Shown one piece after another: positions 20,255-29,116 of a stretch of 64,000 nt of DNA. Each line of letters opens with the position of its first letter. Within the stretch, counting starts at the first letter, position 1. The stretch spans positions 125,445 through 189,444 of the forward strand of contig VXMD01000008.1 of NCBI GenBank assembly GCA_009841255.1. Direction: 5' to 3'. Under the pieces are notes generated by a model that saw only the letters and a list, made by a program, of their open reading frames with translations, was not told the origin of the DNA and did not search any database. Source of the stretch: Candidatus Poribacteria bacterium. GTDB lineage: Bacteria; Poribacteria; WGA-4E; WGA-3G. A program made the translations under genes and the position numbers.

Positions 20255-20857
20255 GTAGTCAAGCTCCTTATCTGTGAAAATAGAATATGAGGCACTGTGC
20301 GGCGTACCCCCACTGTCTGGTTGTAGGTTTGCTATCAGCTCGGTACGCCCAGCGTCCCCTTAATCAAATACACTCTTTAATAATGATACTACAAAATTCG
20401 CATTTCTGCAAGTCAAATTTTTCATAGAATCAGGGCTATTTATAATAAAATCCAAAAACATGTGAACACAATTTGGACCTGATACTTCACCGCCGCTGTC
20501 GAGGTTTCCTAACCTCGACAACTCCGAAGTGTCCATTTAATTCTAGGCTTTACTATAGTTCTTCTGTAGGAGGAAACTCCGATTCCCGACTCTTGCTGAC
20601 GCTTCTTGTAGGAGCGAGTTGTACTCGCTATACTTACTCTATCTGCTTTTCAATTTTATCTTGACTTTTAAGCGGAAATCTGCTAAAATATATTTTAAAG
20701 TATTGATAAGCGTCGATCAGGGGTTTTTGAACGGAACCTGACGCACCCCATCGTCCTGTTTCGTGAAGGGTGATTGTGTGGATTTGGACAAATTAAATCT
20801 CGGATAAACTTGCCAGACGAACATTTCGATTAAAAAGTCAACGAAGGAGAATTCATT
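20255..20857. other. Intergenic region between shell gene and citrate synthase-like gene
   Basis: No convincing gene was found in these 603 bases. They hold a perfect hairpin GTCGAGGTT-TCCT-AACCTCGAC (20498-20519) and two copies of the GTAGGAG repeat in tandem (20563-20590 and 20604-20628, the latter with GCGAG-TTGTA-CTCGC). Confidence 0.6.
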
Positions 20858-22408
20858 TTGAACAAGATTTCAGGGGCGAAGCAGGTAGCCGCGGCCCGGA
20901 AAATCCTGTCTGGTGTGCCAGAAGCCTCAACGTATGCCCCAGTAACGGATTCCTTAAACAGAGCGGCAGAGTTGGGTGAAGACCAGATTGCTGCCGTGCT
21001 TACCAGTTTCAGCTCAATGCCACAATCGACAACCGTTTTCGCGAATCCGGCGTTGCACAAAGTCGCGGTTGACTGTGCGGGCACTCAGATCACCTTGAAC
21101 ATTCGCAGTTTTGCGATTCGGGGTATTGTCTCTGAAAGTGAGATCGTCGCGGGGCAGATTAGTCCCGAGGCTGTCATCTTCGCTGGACTCTTCGGTAGGA
21201 AACCTGAAACGGATGCAACGGGGCTTGACGAAGAGGCACTGCTGTCAGAATTAATAGATAAAAAATTTTATAACTTTACCACAACTCGCAGAGAGAGCCT
21301 AACGGGTAAACAACGCCTCGTCAATCAGGTCGCAGAATTCGTGAAAGCCTTCCCAGAGGCAGGTCCAGAAGCTGCCATTCAACATTTCTCAACACTCCGT
21401 AAACTGAGTCATTCGAATCAGAAAGGGATTAACGGCACAAGGCATCCCGGTGCGCTTCTGATTGAACTAATCGGAACGCACATGGAGAATGTCGCCGTCG
21501 GGGCAGTCTCTGTGTATATGCGCCATCAGCTCCGCGAGAACAGTGCCCTGCATCCGCAGGTCCTCGCAATGCGTGCATCTGACCTTATCACCGATCATCA
21601 AAAGCGAGAGAAAACCGCTTTCCAGACCTGCTACAGTCTCCTCTTAGGACGAGAAGCGAGCACCGTTGAAGCGAATATCTTAGAACGGATGGGTATCATA
21701 CAGGCACACCACGGTTCCGCAGGTTCCAACGTCGTCGCACGCTACCTTGCCACTTTACACACCGGTGCAGTCTCTGACTTTTTCGTCGCATCACAGATGA
21801 CGTTAGACGGCGACCGGCACTTCGGTGCGATTCACGACATGACGGCGTTCATTAACCAAATTGAACCGCTGGATACCGACGCCCGCGAGGACGCAATCCG
21901 TCAACGGATGCTCTCTGCACTACCGACCTTTGGGCACCCGGAAATCGCTGCTGCTGGACGCGCCGATGAAATCCAGCAAGATCCCAGACCCGCCATCTAT
22001 TTCAATCCGTTCTTAGAAGCCGTTGACAATGGTGACATTCAACTCAATGATCAGCAGAAAAAACGGTTGGGGATTACACAACGCATTTACCAACTCGCTT
22101 TCATTGAGGGGTTTGTCCGTCCTGGGCGTGAAAACGAACCGCCCCTCCGTTTAACACCGAATACCGATTTCGGTGGATGGGCAGTCCAAGAAGGATTGGA
22201 CATCTATGAGACTGACAGAACCCTATTGACCTACATCTTCCGCGGTTTCGGTTGGATAATGGATGCCCGAGAACAACTCCAGCTGAGGATTATCCGGCCC
22301 GTTATCCCACCCCACCCAGATGTCATTCCGGGACCAACTGACGATATGACCATTGCAAACGAAGTCGTCGCATTACACAACCGGATGGCAAGCGAAGTTG
22401 CCTTTTAG
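20858..22408 (+). CDS. Citrate synthase family protein (divergent, long form)
   Basis: The TTG start is chosen because GGAGA lies about 10 bases upstream and the frame opens directly into coding-like sequence. The 516-residue protein resembles citrate synthases. HHGSAGSN (about 283) corresponds to the first active-site His, GDRHFGAIHD (about 321) to the catalytic HGGAN His, PNTDFGGWAVQEGL (about 435) to the catalytic Asp of NVDFYSG, and GFGWIMDAREQ to GWxAHxxEQ. The GHRVYK loop reads GHPEI, and the N-terminal half is longer than usual. It probably condenses an acyl-CoA with an oxo-acid. The isocitrate dehydrogenase gene follows on the same strand, supporting a citric-acid-cycle role. Confidence 0.78.
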   Translation: MNKISGAKQVAAARKILSGVPEASTYAPVTDSLNRAAELGEDQIAAVLTSFSSMPQSTTVFANPALHKVAVDCAGTQITLNIRSFAIRGIVSESEIVAGQISPEAVIFAGLFGRKPETDATGLDEEALLSELIDKKFYNFTTTRRESLTGKQRLVNQVAEFVKAFPEAGPEAAIQHFSTLRKLSHSNQKGINGTRHPGALLIELIGTHMENVAVGAVSVYMRHQLRENSALHPQVLAMRASDLITDHQKREKTAFQTCYSLLLGREASTVEANILERMGIIQAHHGSAGSNVVARYLATLHTGAVSDFFVASQMTLDGDRHFGAIHDMTAFINQIEPLDTDAREDAIRQRMLSALPTFGHPEIAAAGRADEIQQDPRPAIYFNPFLEAVDNGDIQLNDQQKKRLGITQRIYQLAFIEGFVRPGRENEPPLRLTPNTDFGGWAVQEGLDIYETDRTLLTYIFRGFGWIMDAREQLQLRIIRPVIPPHPDVIPGPTDDMTIANEVVALHNRMASEVAF

Positions 22409-22530
22409 GCGTTAGCGGTTTTCAGTTATCTATTTAGGCAAACACGTTTACGAACGAACGGGAAGGCGCGCTTTTCCAAGCACCGAAAACTGACGACTGA
22501 CGACTGAAAACTATTTAGAGAGGAATATCC
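22409..22530. repeat. Degenerate TTTTCAGTTATC / ACTGACG heptamer repeats
   Basis: The gap between the citrate synthase-like gene and icd begins with TTTTCAGTTATC and ends with ACTGACGACTGACGACTGAA. These two parts are roughly inverted and could pair. Units of this type recur at several other intergenic sites. Confidence 0.55.
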
Positions 22531-23775
<1,245 letters not shown>

Positions 23776-23814
23776 CGAAAGTCCTTTCCACTGCACATCG
23801 TAAAGGAGCGGTGC

Positions 23815-23952
23815 ATGTCCTTAAAAACGAAGTTGATTCTCGCGGCGGGTGTGTCGATTGCTATCGGCATCGGATGTGTCCTTGAATTACACCGTCTTCA
23901 CAGGCGCATCCTACAAGAGTTAGTCGCAATCCGCCAGCAAGGCGAGCGATAG
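23815..23952 (+). CDS. Small membrane protein, 45 residues
   Basis: A short frame with AAAGGAG 8 bases before the ATG encodes a 45-residue protein. It has a positively charged start (MSLKTK), one hydrophobic segment (LILAAGVSIAIGIGCVL) and a basic amphipathic tail (HRLHRRILQELVAIRQQ). It lies 39 bases after icd and 31 before the NIPSNAP gene on the same strand, so it is probably cotranscribed with them. I do not recognise the family. Confidence 0.7.
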   Translation: MSLKTKLILAAGVSIAIGIGCVLELHRLHRRILQELVAIRQQGER

Positions 23953-23983
23953 TGCGTTTACTGAGTAGCGCGGGAGGAATAAC

Positions 23984-24604
23984 ATGATCCACGAAATAAG
24001 AACCTACAATCTGAAACTCGGACAACTCAACGAATACTGGGAACGCTTCGGCGAAAAGCTACCGGGGCGCCAAGAACTATCCAAACTCGGTGGACACTGG
24101 TACACCGAAGTCGGACCCTTGAACCAGATGGTCGCTATATGGCCCTACCAGAGTCTTGAACAGCGGGCGGAGATCCGGCGCGCCGCAGAGGCAGATCCGA
24201 ACCCGGTATGGCCCCCCCATACCAGCGATCTCATCGTATCCATGGTATCCGAGATTTTTCTGCCAGCCCCCTTTATGGAGCCGTTAGGTGAAAAAGACCT
24301 CGGTCCGTTGTATGAGATGCGTTTGTATACCTATCCCCCTGAAGGCATGCCGCAAGTTTTAGAAGCATGGGGTGCCGCTATCCCTGAGCGCGTGAAATAC
24401 TCATCCTTGGCAGGCTGTTGGTACTCTGAATACGGTGGGGTCAACAATTTCATCCATCTCTGGGCATATAGGAGTTTCGAGGAACGCCAACGGATCCGAG
24501 CAGAAACGCGCGAGAAAGGCGTCTGGCCCCCCAAAGGCTCCGTCAGACCCATCACCCAAGAAAGCAAACTGCTGCTACCTGCCCCTTTCTCACCCATGCA
24601 GTAG
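23984..24604 (+). CDS. NIPSNAP family protein (two-repeat)
   Basis: This 206-residue protein contains two NIPSNAP-type ferredoxin-like repeats. The first starts IHEIRTYNLKLGQLNEYWERF and the second LYEMRLYTYPPEGMPQVLEAW. Each has a hydrophobic strand after an R-x-Y, and a W-x-Y-x-S/F-E-Q/E-R element (WPYQSLEQRAEIR; WAYRSFEERQRIR). Bacterial members are small dimeric alpha/beta-barrel proteins, often encoded near dioxygenases or dehydrogenases; no biochemical role is established. GGAGGA precedes the ATG. Confidence 0.88.
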   Translation: MIHEIRTYNLKLGQLNEYWERFGEKLPGRQELSKLGGHWYTEVGPLNQMVAIWPYQSLEQRAEIRRAAEADPNPVWPPHTSDLIVSMVSEIFLPAPFMEPLGEKDLGPLYEMRLYTYPPEGMPQVLEAWGAAIPERVKYSSLAGCWYSEYGGVNNFIHLWAYRSFEERQRIRAETREKGVWPPKGSVRPITQESKLLLPAPFSPMQ

Positions 24605-24640
24605 CATATTTCTCTCAACATAAACCCCTCCACCCCGCTG

Positions 24641-24712
24641 GCGAGGTTTCCTAACCTCGCCTTTGTTTCTCTTATTAAAAAATATGGGCGAGAAAAGAAA
24701 GTTCCTCGCCCA
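24641..24712 (+). terminator. Two hairpins after the NIPSNAP gene
   Basis: GCGAGGTT-TCCT-AACCTCGC (24641-24660) is a perfect 8-bp stem followed by CTTTGTTTCT, and TGGGCGAG/CTCGCCCA (24685-24712) is a second hairpin. Either could terminate the NIPSNAP transcript. The first has the same core and CCGCTG prefix as the hairpin at 20498. Confidence 0.7.
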
Positions 24713-24720
24713 AAGTAATA

Positions 24721-24855
24721 CTATTTAGATGAATGCAACGCTATAAACTCGTCGACTTCCAGTCGTGCTTGTCTGATAATGCTGCGCAGGGTGCCTTTAT
24801 CTAATTCTTTATGATTCGGCACAACAACCTGAGTGAGCGGATTATCGCGACGCAG
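24721..24855 (-). pseudogene. hicA toxin remnant (C-terminal two-thirds)
   Basis: Forty-four codons read LRRDNPLTQVVVPNHKELDK, then GTLRSIIRQARLEVDEFIAL, and stop. This is the C-terminal part of a HicA mRNA interferase (VP-x-H-x-x-L-x-x-GTL-R-x-I-x-x-x-A). An in-frame TGA lies directly upstream and the first strand, with the catalytic G-S-H, is missing. The lost end lies towards the tyrosine recombinase gene that starts 49 bases further on, suggesting the recombinase region replaced it. No hicB is adjacent; an orphan hicB is at 33331. Confidence 0.75.
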
Positions 24856-24903
24856 AGTTCACGCGTGGGCTGGGCAGTACGGCTGGCGTCAGGGAGGGAA
24901 CTG

Positions 24904-25509
24904 ATGAAAGGGACAAGACCGTTAAGCAATGATGAGATTCGACAGGTTTACGAGGCTTTCAGTGGCACATACGCAAAACGCAATCGCGGGTTGTTCGTTC
25001 TCGGTGTTTCCACCGGCGGACGTATCTCTGAACTGCTGAGTCTGTCGATCGGAGATGTTTGGCAGAATCAAAAGCCCGTCAGTGATCTGCTCTTTGACAA
25101 GGCAATCGTCAAGGGTGGGGAGGTCTCAAGAGCCGTACCGGTGAATACAGACGGCATACAAGCGATTGAGGCGTTGATTCACTGGCATACAGACCACTAC
25201 GGAGAGATTGCCCCTACCCGTCCGCTGTTCCCATCGCGACAAGGCGGTGCGATGGACAGGAGAATGGCACATGCAGTGCTTAAGCAGGCGTTTGAGGCTG
25301 CGGGCTTGAATGGCAAGTTGGCAACGCATTCCATGAGAAAGTCGTTCGCTCAGCGTTTATATGAGCAGACGGGTGATATATTCGCCGTTCAAAAGATGTT
25401 AGGACACAAGAACGGCGCAACGACACAGAAATACTTGGGTGTCAATTATGCCTTTGTTCGGGATGCGGTTGAGAAGATGGCGTTTTCGGTGACAGGTCGG
25501 AGAGATTAA
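24904..25509 (+). CDS. Short tyrosine recombinase/integrase (catalytic domain only)
   Basis: The ATG at 24904 has GGGAGGGA 6 bases upstream, so I prefer it to the earlier in-frame start at 24811. The 201-residue product has the complete tyrosine recombinase catalytic set: Arg40 in STGGRISELLSL, Lys70 in AIVKGGE, His142 and Arg145 in HSMRKSF, His168 in LGHKN and Tyr177 in TTQKYLG. It lacks the usual N-terminal SAM-like core-binding domain, as do some short integrases of small mobile elements. It lies next to a broken hicA gene and at the left edge of the accessory region, consistent with a mobile element, though no att sites were identified. Confidence 0.88.
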   Translation: MKGTRPLSNDEIRQVYEAFSGTYAKRNRGLFVLGVSTGGRISELLSLSIGDVWQNQKPVSDLLFDKAIVKGGEVSRAVPVNTDGIQAIEALIHWHTDHYGEIAPTRPLFPSRQGGAMDRRMAHAVLKQAFEAAGLNGKLATHSMRKSFAQRLYEQTGDIFAVQKMLGHKNGATTQKYLGVNYAFVRDAVEKMAFSVTGRRD

Positions 25510-25529
25510 ATATCAAACGTCGTCAAATC

Positions 25530-25558
25530 TGTTAAAACCTGTTAAAACGTGCTATGAT
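25530..25558 (+). promoter_or_regulatory. Extended -10 promoter
   Basis: CGTGCTATGAT contains TG-C-TATGAT, an extended -10 element with its hexamer at 25553-25558. A weak -35 (TGTTAA) lies 17 bases upstream. The same TGCTATRAT form is found before mutS and at 29.8 kb. Confidence 0.55.
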
Positions 25559-25564
25559 CGGCAC

Positions 25565-25813
25565 AGATTTGGGGCAAATGCGCTAAAAATAATATGGACT
25601 CAACAGGAATTGAGTAATTAGCCTTCAGACCCCGCCTGAACTGGCTTCAGCAAGACGGGCAGTGTGCGTGAAAAATTAACGGGTGCCCATGAAGTCCCCA
25701 AATTCACCAAGGAAGCCGAGCAGACGGAAGAAGGTAAATCTTTCTAACTTAACTGCGGGGTAACATTTACAACGCCTGCTTTGGCGATTGTGTCAAAGCA
25801 GGCTTTTCTTTGT
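25565..25813 (+). ncRNA. Candidate small RNA with own promoter and terminator
   Basis: The stretch from the promoter at 25530 to the terminator at 25774-25813 (perfect 10-bp stem GCCTGCTTTG, then TTTTCTTTGT) has no credible gene. It contains nested pairings: CTGAA-CTGGC-TTCAG inside CCCG/CGGG, GGGCA/TGCCC, and GTAAAT/ATTTAC. A 20-codon basic frame at 25690 is too short to weigh. It could also be the untranslated tail of the recombinase transcript. I could not match it to a known RNA class. Confidence 0.35.
25774..25813 (+). terminator. Intrinsic terminator
   Basis: GCCTGCTTTG and CAAAGCAGGC pair perfectly around a 10-base loop, followed by TTTTCTTTGT. Confidence 0.88.
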
Positions 25814-25987
25814 CTATTTCTGAGCCCGGTGGTGAAAAGGGGTTCTGCCTTTAAGTCTGTAGACTCCAAGGAGTCATCGTTTCTCAGTGCTGTCATCCGG
25901 TCATAATACATAATAGAAGTCTTTTAATTCCGCTGTCTGTGTTTATTTTTTTTATGTTAGGATCGTCATCTGACGACCGATAAGTCT

Positions 25988-26494
25988 TTATCCACTCTTG
26001 GGACTAAAGACATTCTTTGGATCTGGATTGTCTTCTGTAGGCTCGGGGGTGTGCATCCGCATTGTCTTTTTCATAACCATCCATGCCAGCGTCTGTCCGG
26101 CGAGTTTCGTATCGACATCAAAGTGAGAGACGACTTCTGCTTTGGTGAGTGACTCAATGTTTGAGGATACCAGGATCCGGTCAGCAAGTTCAGAGATTTC
26201 CGCAAGCCGTTGTGGGTCGTCCCAGGGTTGTTTCGGCTTGCTTTTGGCAGTTTTGGGTGGGGGTGCTGCCGGTTGGGGTTTCTCCGGTTTCGTTTGCGGT
26301 GTTGCCTTGGGTGGGGTTTTTTCAAGACGTTCAACCGCCGCTCGGAGCGCACGGACTTCTTTGATGAGCGTTGCCAATGCCGATTCGAGCGTCCTGACGC
26401 GACCTTCTAAGATCTCAATACGAGATGGAACCCTTTTCGGAGGGGGTGACTTTTTGCTAATCAGACTACTAATATTGCCAATATGTTCGGGCAT
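25988..26494 (-). CDS. Hypothetical protein: coiled coil, Pro/Lys linker, small C-terminal domain
   Basis: The 168-residue protein is not recognised. It has a basic N-terminus (MPEHIGNISSLISKKSPPPKR), a heptad-rich helix at about 22-58 (IEILEGRVRTLESALATLIK), a Pro/Lys/Gln-rich linker at 60-92, and a compact C-terminal part (LAEISELADRILVSSNIESL, TKAEVVSHFDV) with the look of a winged-helix or SAP-type fold. That would suit a DNA-associated protein. Absence of a signal peptide places it in the cytoplasm. GGAGACGG precedes the ATG. It stands alone. Confidence 0.6.
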   Translation of the reverse strand: MPEHIGNISSLISKKSPPPKRVPSRIEILEGRVRTLESALATLIKEVRALRAAVERLEKTPPKATPQTKPEKPQPAAPPPKTAKSKPKQPWDDPQRLAEISELADRILVSSNIESLTKAEVVSHFDVDTKLAGQTLAWMVMKKTMRMHTPEPTEDNPDPKNVFSPKSG

Positions 26495-26599
26495 TTCTGG
26501 AATCCGTCTCCTTTAAACTCGTTATTCTGATCTTTAATTATATCGCAATCCGACGGCTGAAATCAATTTTTTTTGCGGACAGTTCTGTGGAGAAAGAAA

Positions 26600-26628
26600 A
26601 GCCCACGCGTCGAGTAGACACGCGGGCT
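26600..26628 (-). terminator. Hairpin downstream of the clostripain-like gene
   Basis: AGCCCACGCGTC-GAGTA-GACACGCGGGCT, a 12-bp stem with two mismatches, lies 62 bases past the stop of the minus-strand gene. Heptamer repeats (AGTTATC) lie between them at 26640-26662. The outer bases match the composite hairpin at 28295. Confidence 0.65.
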
Positions 26629-26689
26629 ATATAGTTATAAGTTGTCAGTTATCAGTTATCAGCTAAAAACACGGACACAGACGAAGACA

Positions 26690-28150
26690 CTACTTAATCA
26701 CTAACATTTTTCGGCTTGCTGTAAAATCTCCAGCCTTCAGAATGTAGAAATATAGACCGCTTGAAACAGGTTCACCTATCTCATTGCTGCCATCCCAGTA
26801 AGCGGCACGCCCTTGTGTGTAATAAAATCCACTTGGCTTGTAACCCACTCTCAATCTCCGAACTAAATATCCATCTATAGAATAAATTGTAATCGTAACA
26901 GTGGCGGGTTTTGACAAACGATACGGTATCCATGTGTCAGGATTAAAAGGGTTGGGATAGTTGGGCAACACAGCTGTAATATCTCGAGAAACACTCATTA
27001 CGAAAGAAGGTGCCGCCGCAATACGTTTCGCCATTTTCTGGAGTCTCTGAAGATGATCAACATGAGGTAAAGACATTCCGTTATGCTCATGCGTCCAGTG
27101 AAAAAAGTCTCTATTGTCTACGTTGTAGATGATAGTCGCATTGTACGTGTCAATCAGGGATTGTGGTGCGTTGTTATCATTCATATACTGATACACATCG
27201 CCATGAGATGCGTAATTCCCCAATATTCTGGTTCTTTCCAGGAACGCTAAGAATTGAGGATAAAACGCAAGGAACGCCTCGCAGGAAAAAAGATAACTTG
27301 CCTGCTGGACTTGATTCTGAATCATATAGTTTCTCGAATATTCGTAGGCTTTCCGATTTAAATCCAGACGATCTTTCAGTGATTGCTCAAGGCTTTGATC
27401 TTCGGCAAATATATTATGAAATTGCATATCCGCGTCGGTTTCGATATGCTTTTCGTAAGTCCAGTCATCCATAGCGTATCCGCCATTTGGCATATCCGAC
27501 GCTATATAGTATCTCGCATACTCACAGAAATTTACAAGGTCGCCAAAGCCAGCTTTATTGCACGGTCCACCCATATCTATAACGCCTAATGGCTTTCCCA
27601 TTTTTCGTGTCCAATGTTTCAGAAAGCCGTAAGCATGTTCTCTATTTAGCATTAACTCAAATAAATCACCTCCAGGTGCGCCATGTCCATTATATGTGAG
27701 ATGATGTTCGGCGTTCGGGTGTCTATTCACTATATAATTTGCAATTTTCACAAACACATTTCTGAGATAAATACTCCTATCATCTTTATTGATCCCCGGC
27801 ACATCTGCGGGCAAATCTGTGTATTTCTTTCTCGCAAACTTTTCTCGATACGCGATATTTTCATCGTCGGGTTCCCAAAAACGCGAGTATGGGTCATATT
27901 CGTTTGAAAACTCATAGAGATGAACAGCGTCAATATCTTCCCATATCGTTGCCTCATAATATTTGAGATTCTCGCTTTCTTTTACAAGGACTGCCGCATC
28001 CCAGCCACCTATATCTTCAAATTCCATCCATTCTGTTGGAACATATACGACTCTTAACATGATATTGGGAATATCTTCAGCAGAACTAAAACGTCCCAGA
28101 ATCGCCATGAAAATCATAGAAAAAATCAGACGTTTCCATAATAGCATCAT
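26690..28150 (-). CDS. Secreted clostripain-like (C11 family) protein with C-terminal sorting-type domain
   Basis: The 486-residue protein has a signal peptide ending FSSA-ED. The middle shows the layout of caspase-fold C11 peptidases: YNGHGAPGGDLFEL, with a His-Gly dyad position, and VIDMGGPCNKAGFGDL, with a Cys after a hydrophobic strand. It may therefore be a secreted cysteine protease, although the catalytic pair needs checking against a structure. The last 90 residues (LPNYPNPFNPDTWIPYRL ... YWDGSNEIGEPVSSGLYFYIL ... ASRKMLVIK) are near-identical in design to those of the protein at 3132, suggesting a shared export or anchoring route. Confidence 0.75.
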   Translation of the reverse strand: MMLLWKRLIFSMIFMAILGRFSSAEDIPNIMLRVVYVPTEWMEFEDIGGWDAAVLVKESENLKYYEATIWEDIDAVHLYEFSNEYDPYSRFWEPDDENIAYREKFARKKYTDLPADVPGINKDDRSIYLRNVFVKIANYIVNRHPNAEHHLTYNGHGAPGGDLFELMLNREHAYGFLKHWTRKMGKPLGVIDMGGPCNKAGFGDLVNFCEYARYYIASDMPNGGYAMDDWTYEKHIETDADMQFHNIFAEDQSLEQSLKDRLDLNRKAYEYSRNYMIQNQVQQASYLFSCEAFLAFYPQFLAFLERTRILGNYASHGDVYQYMNDNNAPQSLIDTYNATIIYNVDNRDFFHWTHEHNGMSLPHVDHLQRLQKMAKRIAAAPSFVMSVSRDITAVLPNYPNPFNPDTWIPYRLSKPATVTITIYSIDGYLVRRLRVGYKPSGFYYTQGRAAYWDGSNEIGEPVSSGLYFYILKAGDFTASRKMLVIK

Positions 28151-28294
28151 AAGATGCCTCCTTTTGAGAGATCAAAACGTCACTATGCAAGGATTCGATC
28201 TCCTATTTTTATTACAAATTTAGCAGAATTTTGGTGAAAAAGCAAGCCGTTTTGAGATGCAGGGGGCGACGTTTTGTAAAAAAAACTAAAATAA

Positions 28295-28389
28295 ATAGCC
28301 CACGCATCAAGCGGAGCGCAGGGTATTAGGTATCTTCGCAACCTGAAGGTTGCAGGATACCTCTACCCCTGCGAAGACACGCAGGCTAT
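28295..28389. repeat. Composite long hairpin repeat
   Basis: The 95-base structure is bounded by ATAGCC and GGCTAT and has an inner stem CGCAGGGTA/TACCCCTGCG. Within that is the palindrome GGTATC-TTC-GCAACCT-GA-AGGTTGC-AG-GATACC (28329-28361). It lies between two minus-strand genes and may terminate the small coiled-coil gene. Its inner palindrome recurs inside the open reading frame at 29428-29463. Confidence 0.75.
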
Positions 28390-28405
28390 GCTGTTGCGGG
28401 GTCTA

Positions 28406-28651
28406 TCACTTAAACAAAGCAATCAGCGCAATGATAACAGCACCGACAGCCGTTGCGGTGGTGACGATTTGCCAGACACCTGCGCGACCTTCTTGAGTGC
28501 CTTCAATTTTGCCCTTGATCCATGCGACATCGTTTTCAACACTGCCTAACCGCGTCTCAATATTATCAAGACGTTTGTTGATTCCTTCAAACTGGGTCTG
28601 TATTTGATCAAAACCGCGTTTCATAAAGTCATAAAGTTCTTCAGTTGTCAT
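28406..28651 (-). CDS. Small coiled-coil protein with C-terminal membrane segment
   Basis: From ATG 28651 (GAGG upstream) the product has 81 residues; the longer frame begins in non-coding-like sequence. MTTEELYDFMKRGFDQIQTQ begins a long heptad helix (FEGINKRLDNIETRLGSVEN), followed by a C-terminal transmembrane segment (WQIVTTATAVGAVIIALIALF) ending in Lys. Similar small proteins occur as phage XhlA-type haemolysin/holin accessories and as uncharacterised membrane proteins. The layout matches the product at 29993, encoded divergently 1.3 kb away. Confidence 0.75.
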   Translation of the reverse strand: MTTEELYDFMKRGFDQIQTQFEGINKRLDNIETRLGSVENDVAWIKGKIEGTQEGRAGVWQIVTTATAVGAVIIALIALFK

Positions 28652-28707
28652 AATAGCGACCTCACACAAAGTTATGCAGTAGTATAACACATTTTATCCG
28701 TTATGAG

Positions 28708-28878
28708 TTACCCGTTACACACCGGCATTCTCACAAAAGCAAGCGGTTGCCGGAAATAACTGTAAAGCACCGTGTAGCCGTTGAGCCGATCCTGAAAAAC
28801 CTTACCGCCAAACCGTTCTACGTACCGCTCGGCACGATCCAGGGCAATCCATCTCCTGAAGGGGTGTTTGCTTCTCAT
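28708..28878 (-). CDS. Hypothetical 56-residue basic protein
   Basis: The ATG at 28878 starts one base after the stop codon (28880-28882) of the upstream frame and has GGGGGGA just before it, so translation is likely coupled. The peptide MRSKHPFRRWIALDRAERYV ... GKVFQDRLNGYTVLYSYFRQ is rich in Arg and aromatic residues, with no signal or membrane segment. Not recognised. It is the last gene of the minus-strand branch that starts at the promoter at 29806. Confidence 0.5.
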   Translation of the reverse strand: MRSKHPFRRWIALDRAERYVERFGGKVFQDRLNGYTVLYSYFRQPLAFVRMPVCNG

Positions 28879-28879
28879 T

Positions 28880-29116
28880 CTACAGTCCCCCCACAATAAA
28901 CGCAAGATAACTGCCGACAAAGATGGCGATGGCTCCGACCGCATCCCCGATCACTTCTCCGACCGTTCCTCGCTGCCGGAGCTTTACATTTCTGTATCCG
29001 TCCTGCGTCTCCTGGAACTGACGTTGACGGATCTCGGCTAAAATCGCTTCAGGATCGATGCCGGTATGTACCAGTAAGGTTTTCTCAACAGCCGACAGCC
29101 CCGCCGCGATAACACC
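28880..29116 (-). pseudogene. Small membrane-protein frame without a start (probable frameshifted tail of the 29038 gene)
   Basis: This frame reads VIAAGLSAVEKTLLVHTGID, then EIRQRQFQETQDGY and a hydrophobic C-terminus (GEVIGDAVGAIAIFVGSYLA). It has no ATG, GTG or TTG at its beginning, and an in-frame TAA lies at 29117-29119. The overlapping frame of the gene at 29038 loses its protein-like character over the same bases, ending in basic and aromatic residues. A one-base shift between about 29090 and 29117 would join the two into one protein of about 290 residues with a C-terminal membrane anchor. Confidence 0.5.

Noticed and set aside
25595-25620. tmRNA-like start (GGACTCAACAGGAAT resembling GGATTCGACAGGGAT)
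   Set aside because: No tRNA-like 3' end with a T arm and no tag-coding frame ending in Ala-Ala follow in the next 350 bases.
28378-28400. Attachment site near the composite hairpin
   Set aside because: The bases match the repeated hairpin at 26600 only through the stem sequence; no direct repeat flanks a mobile element.
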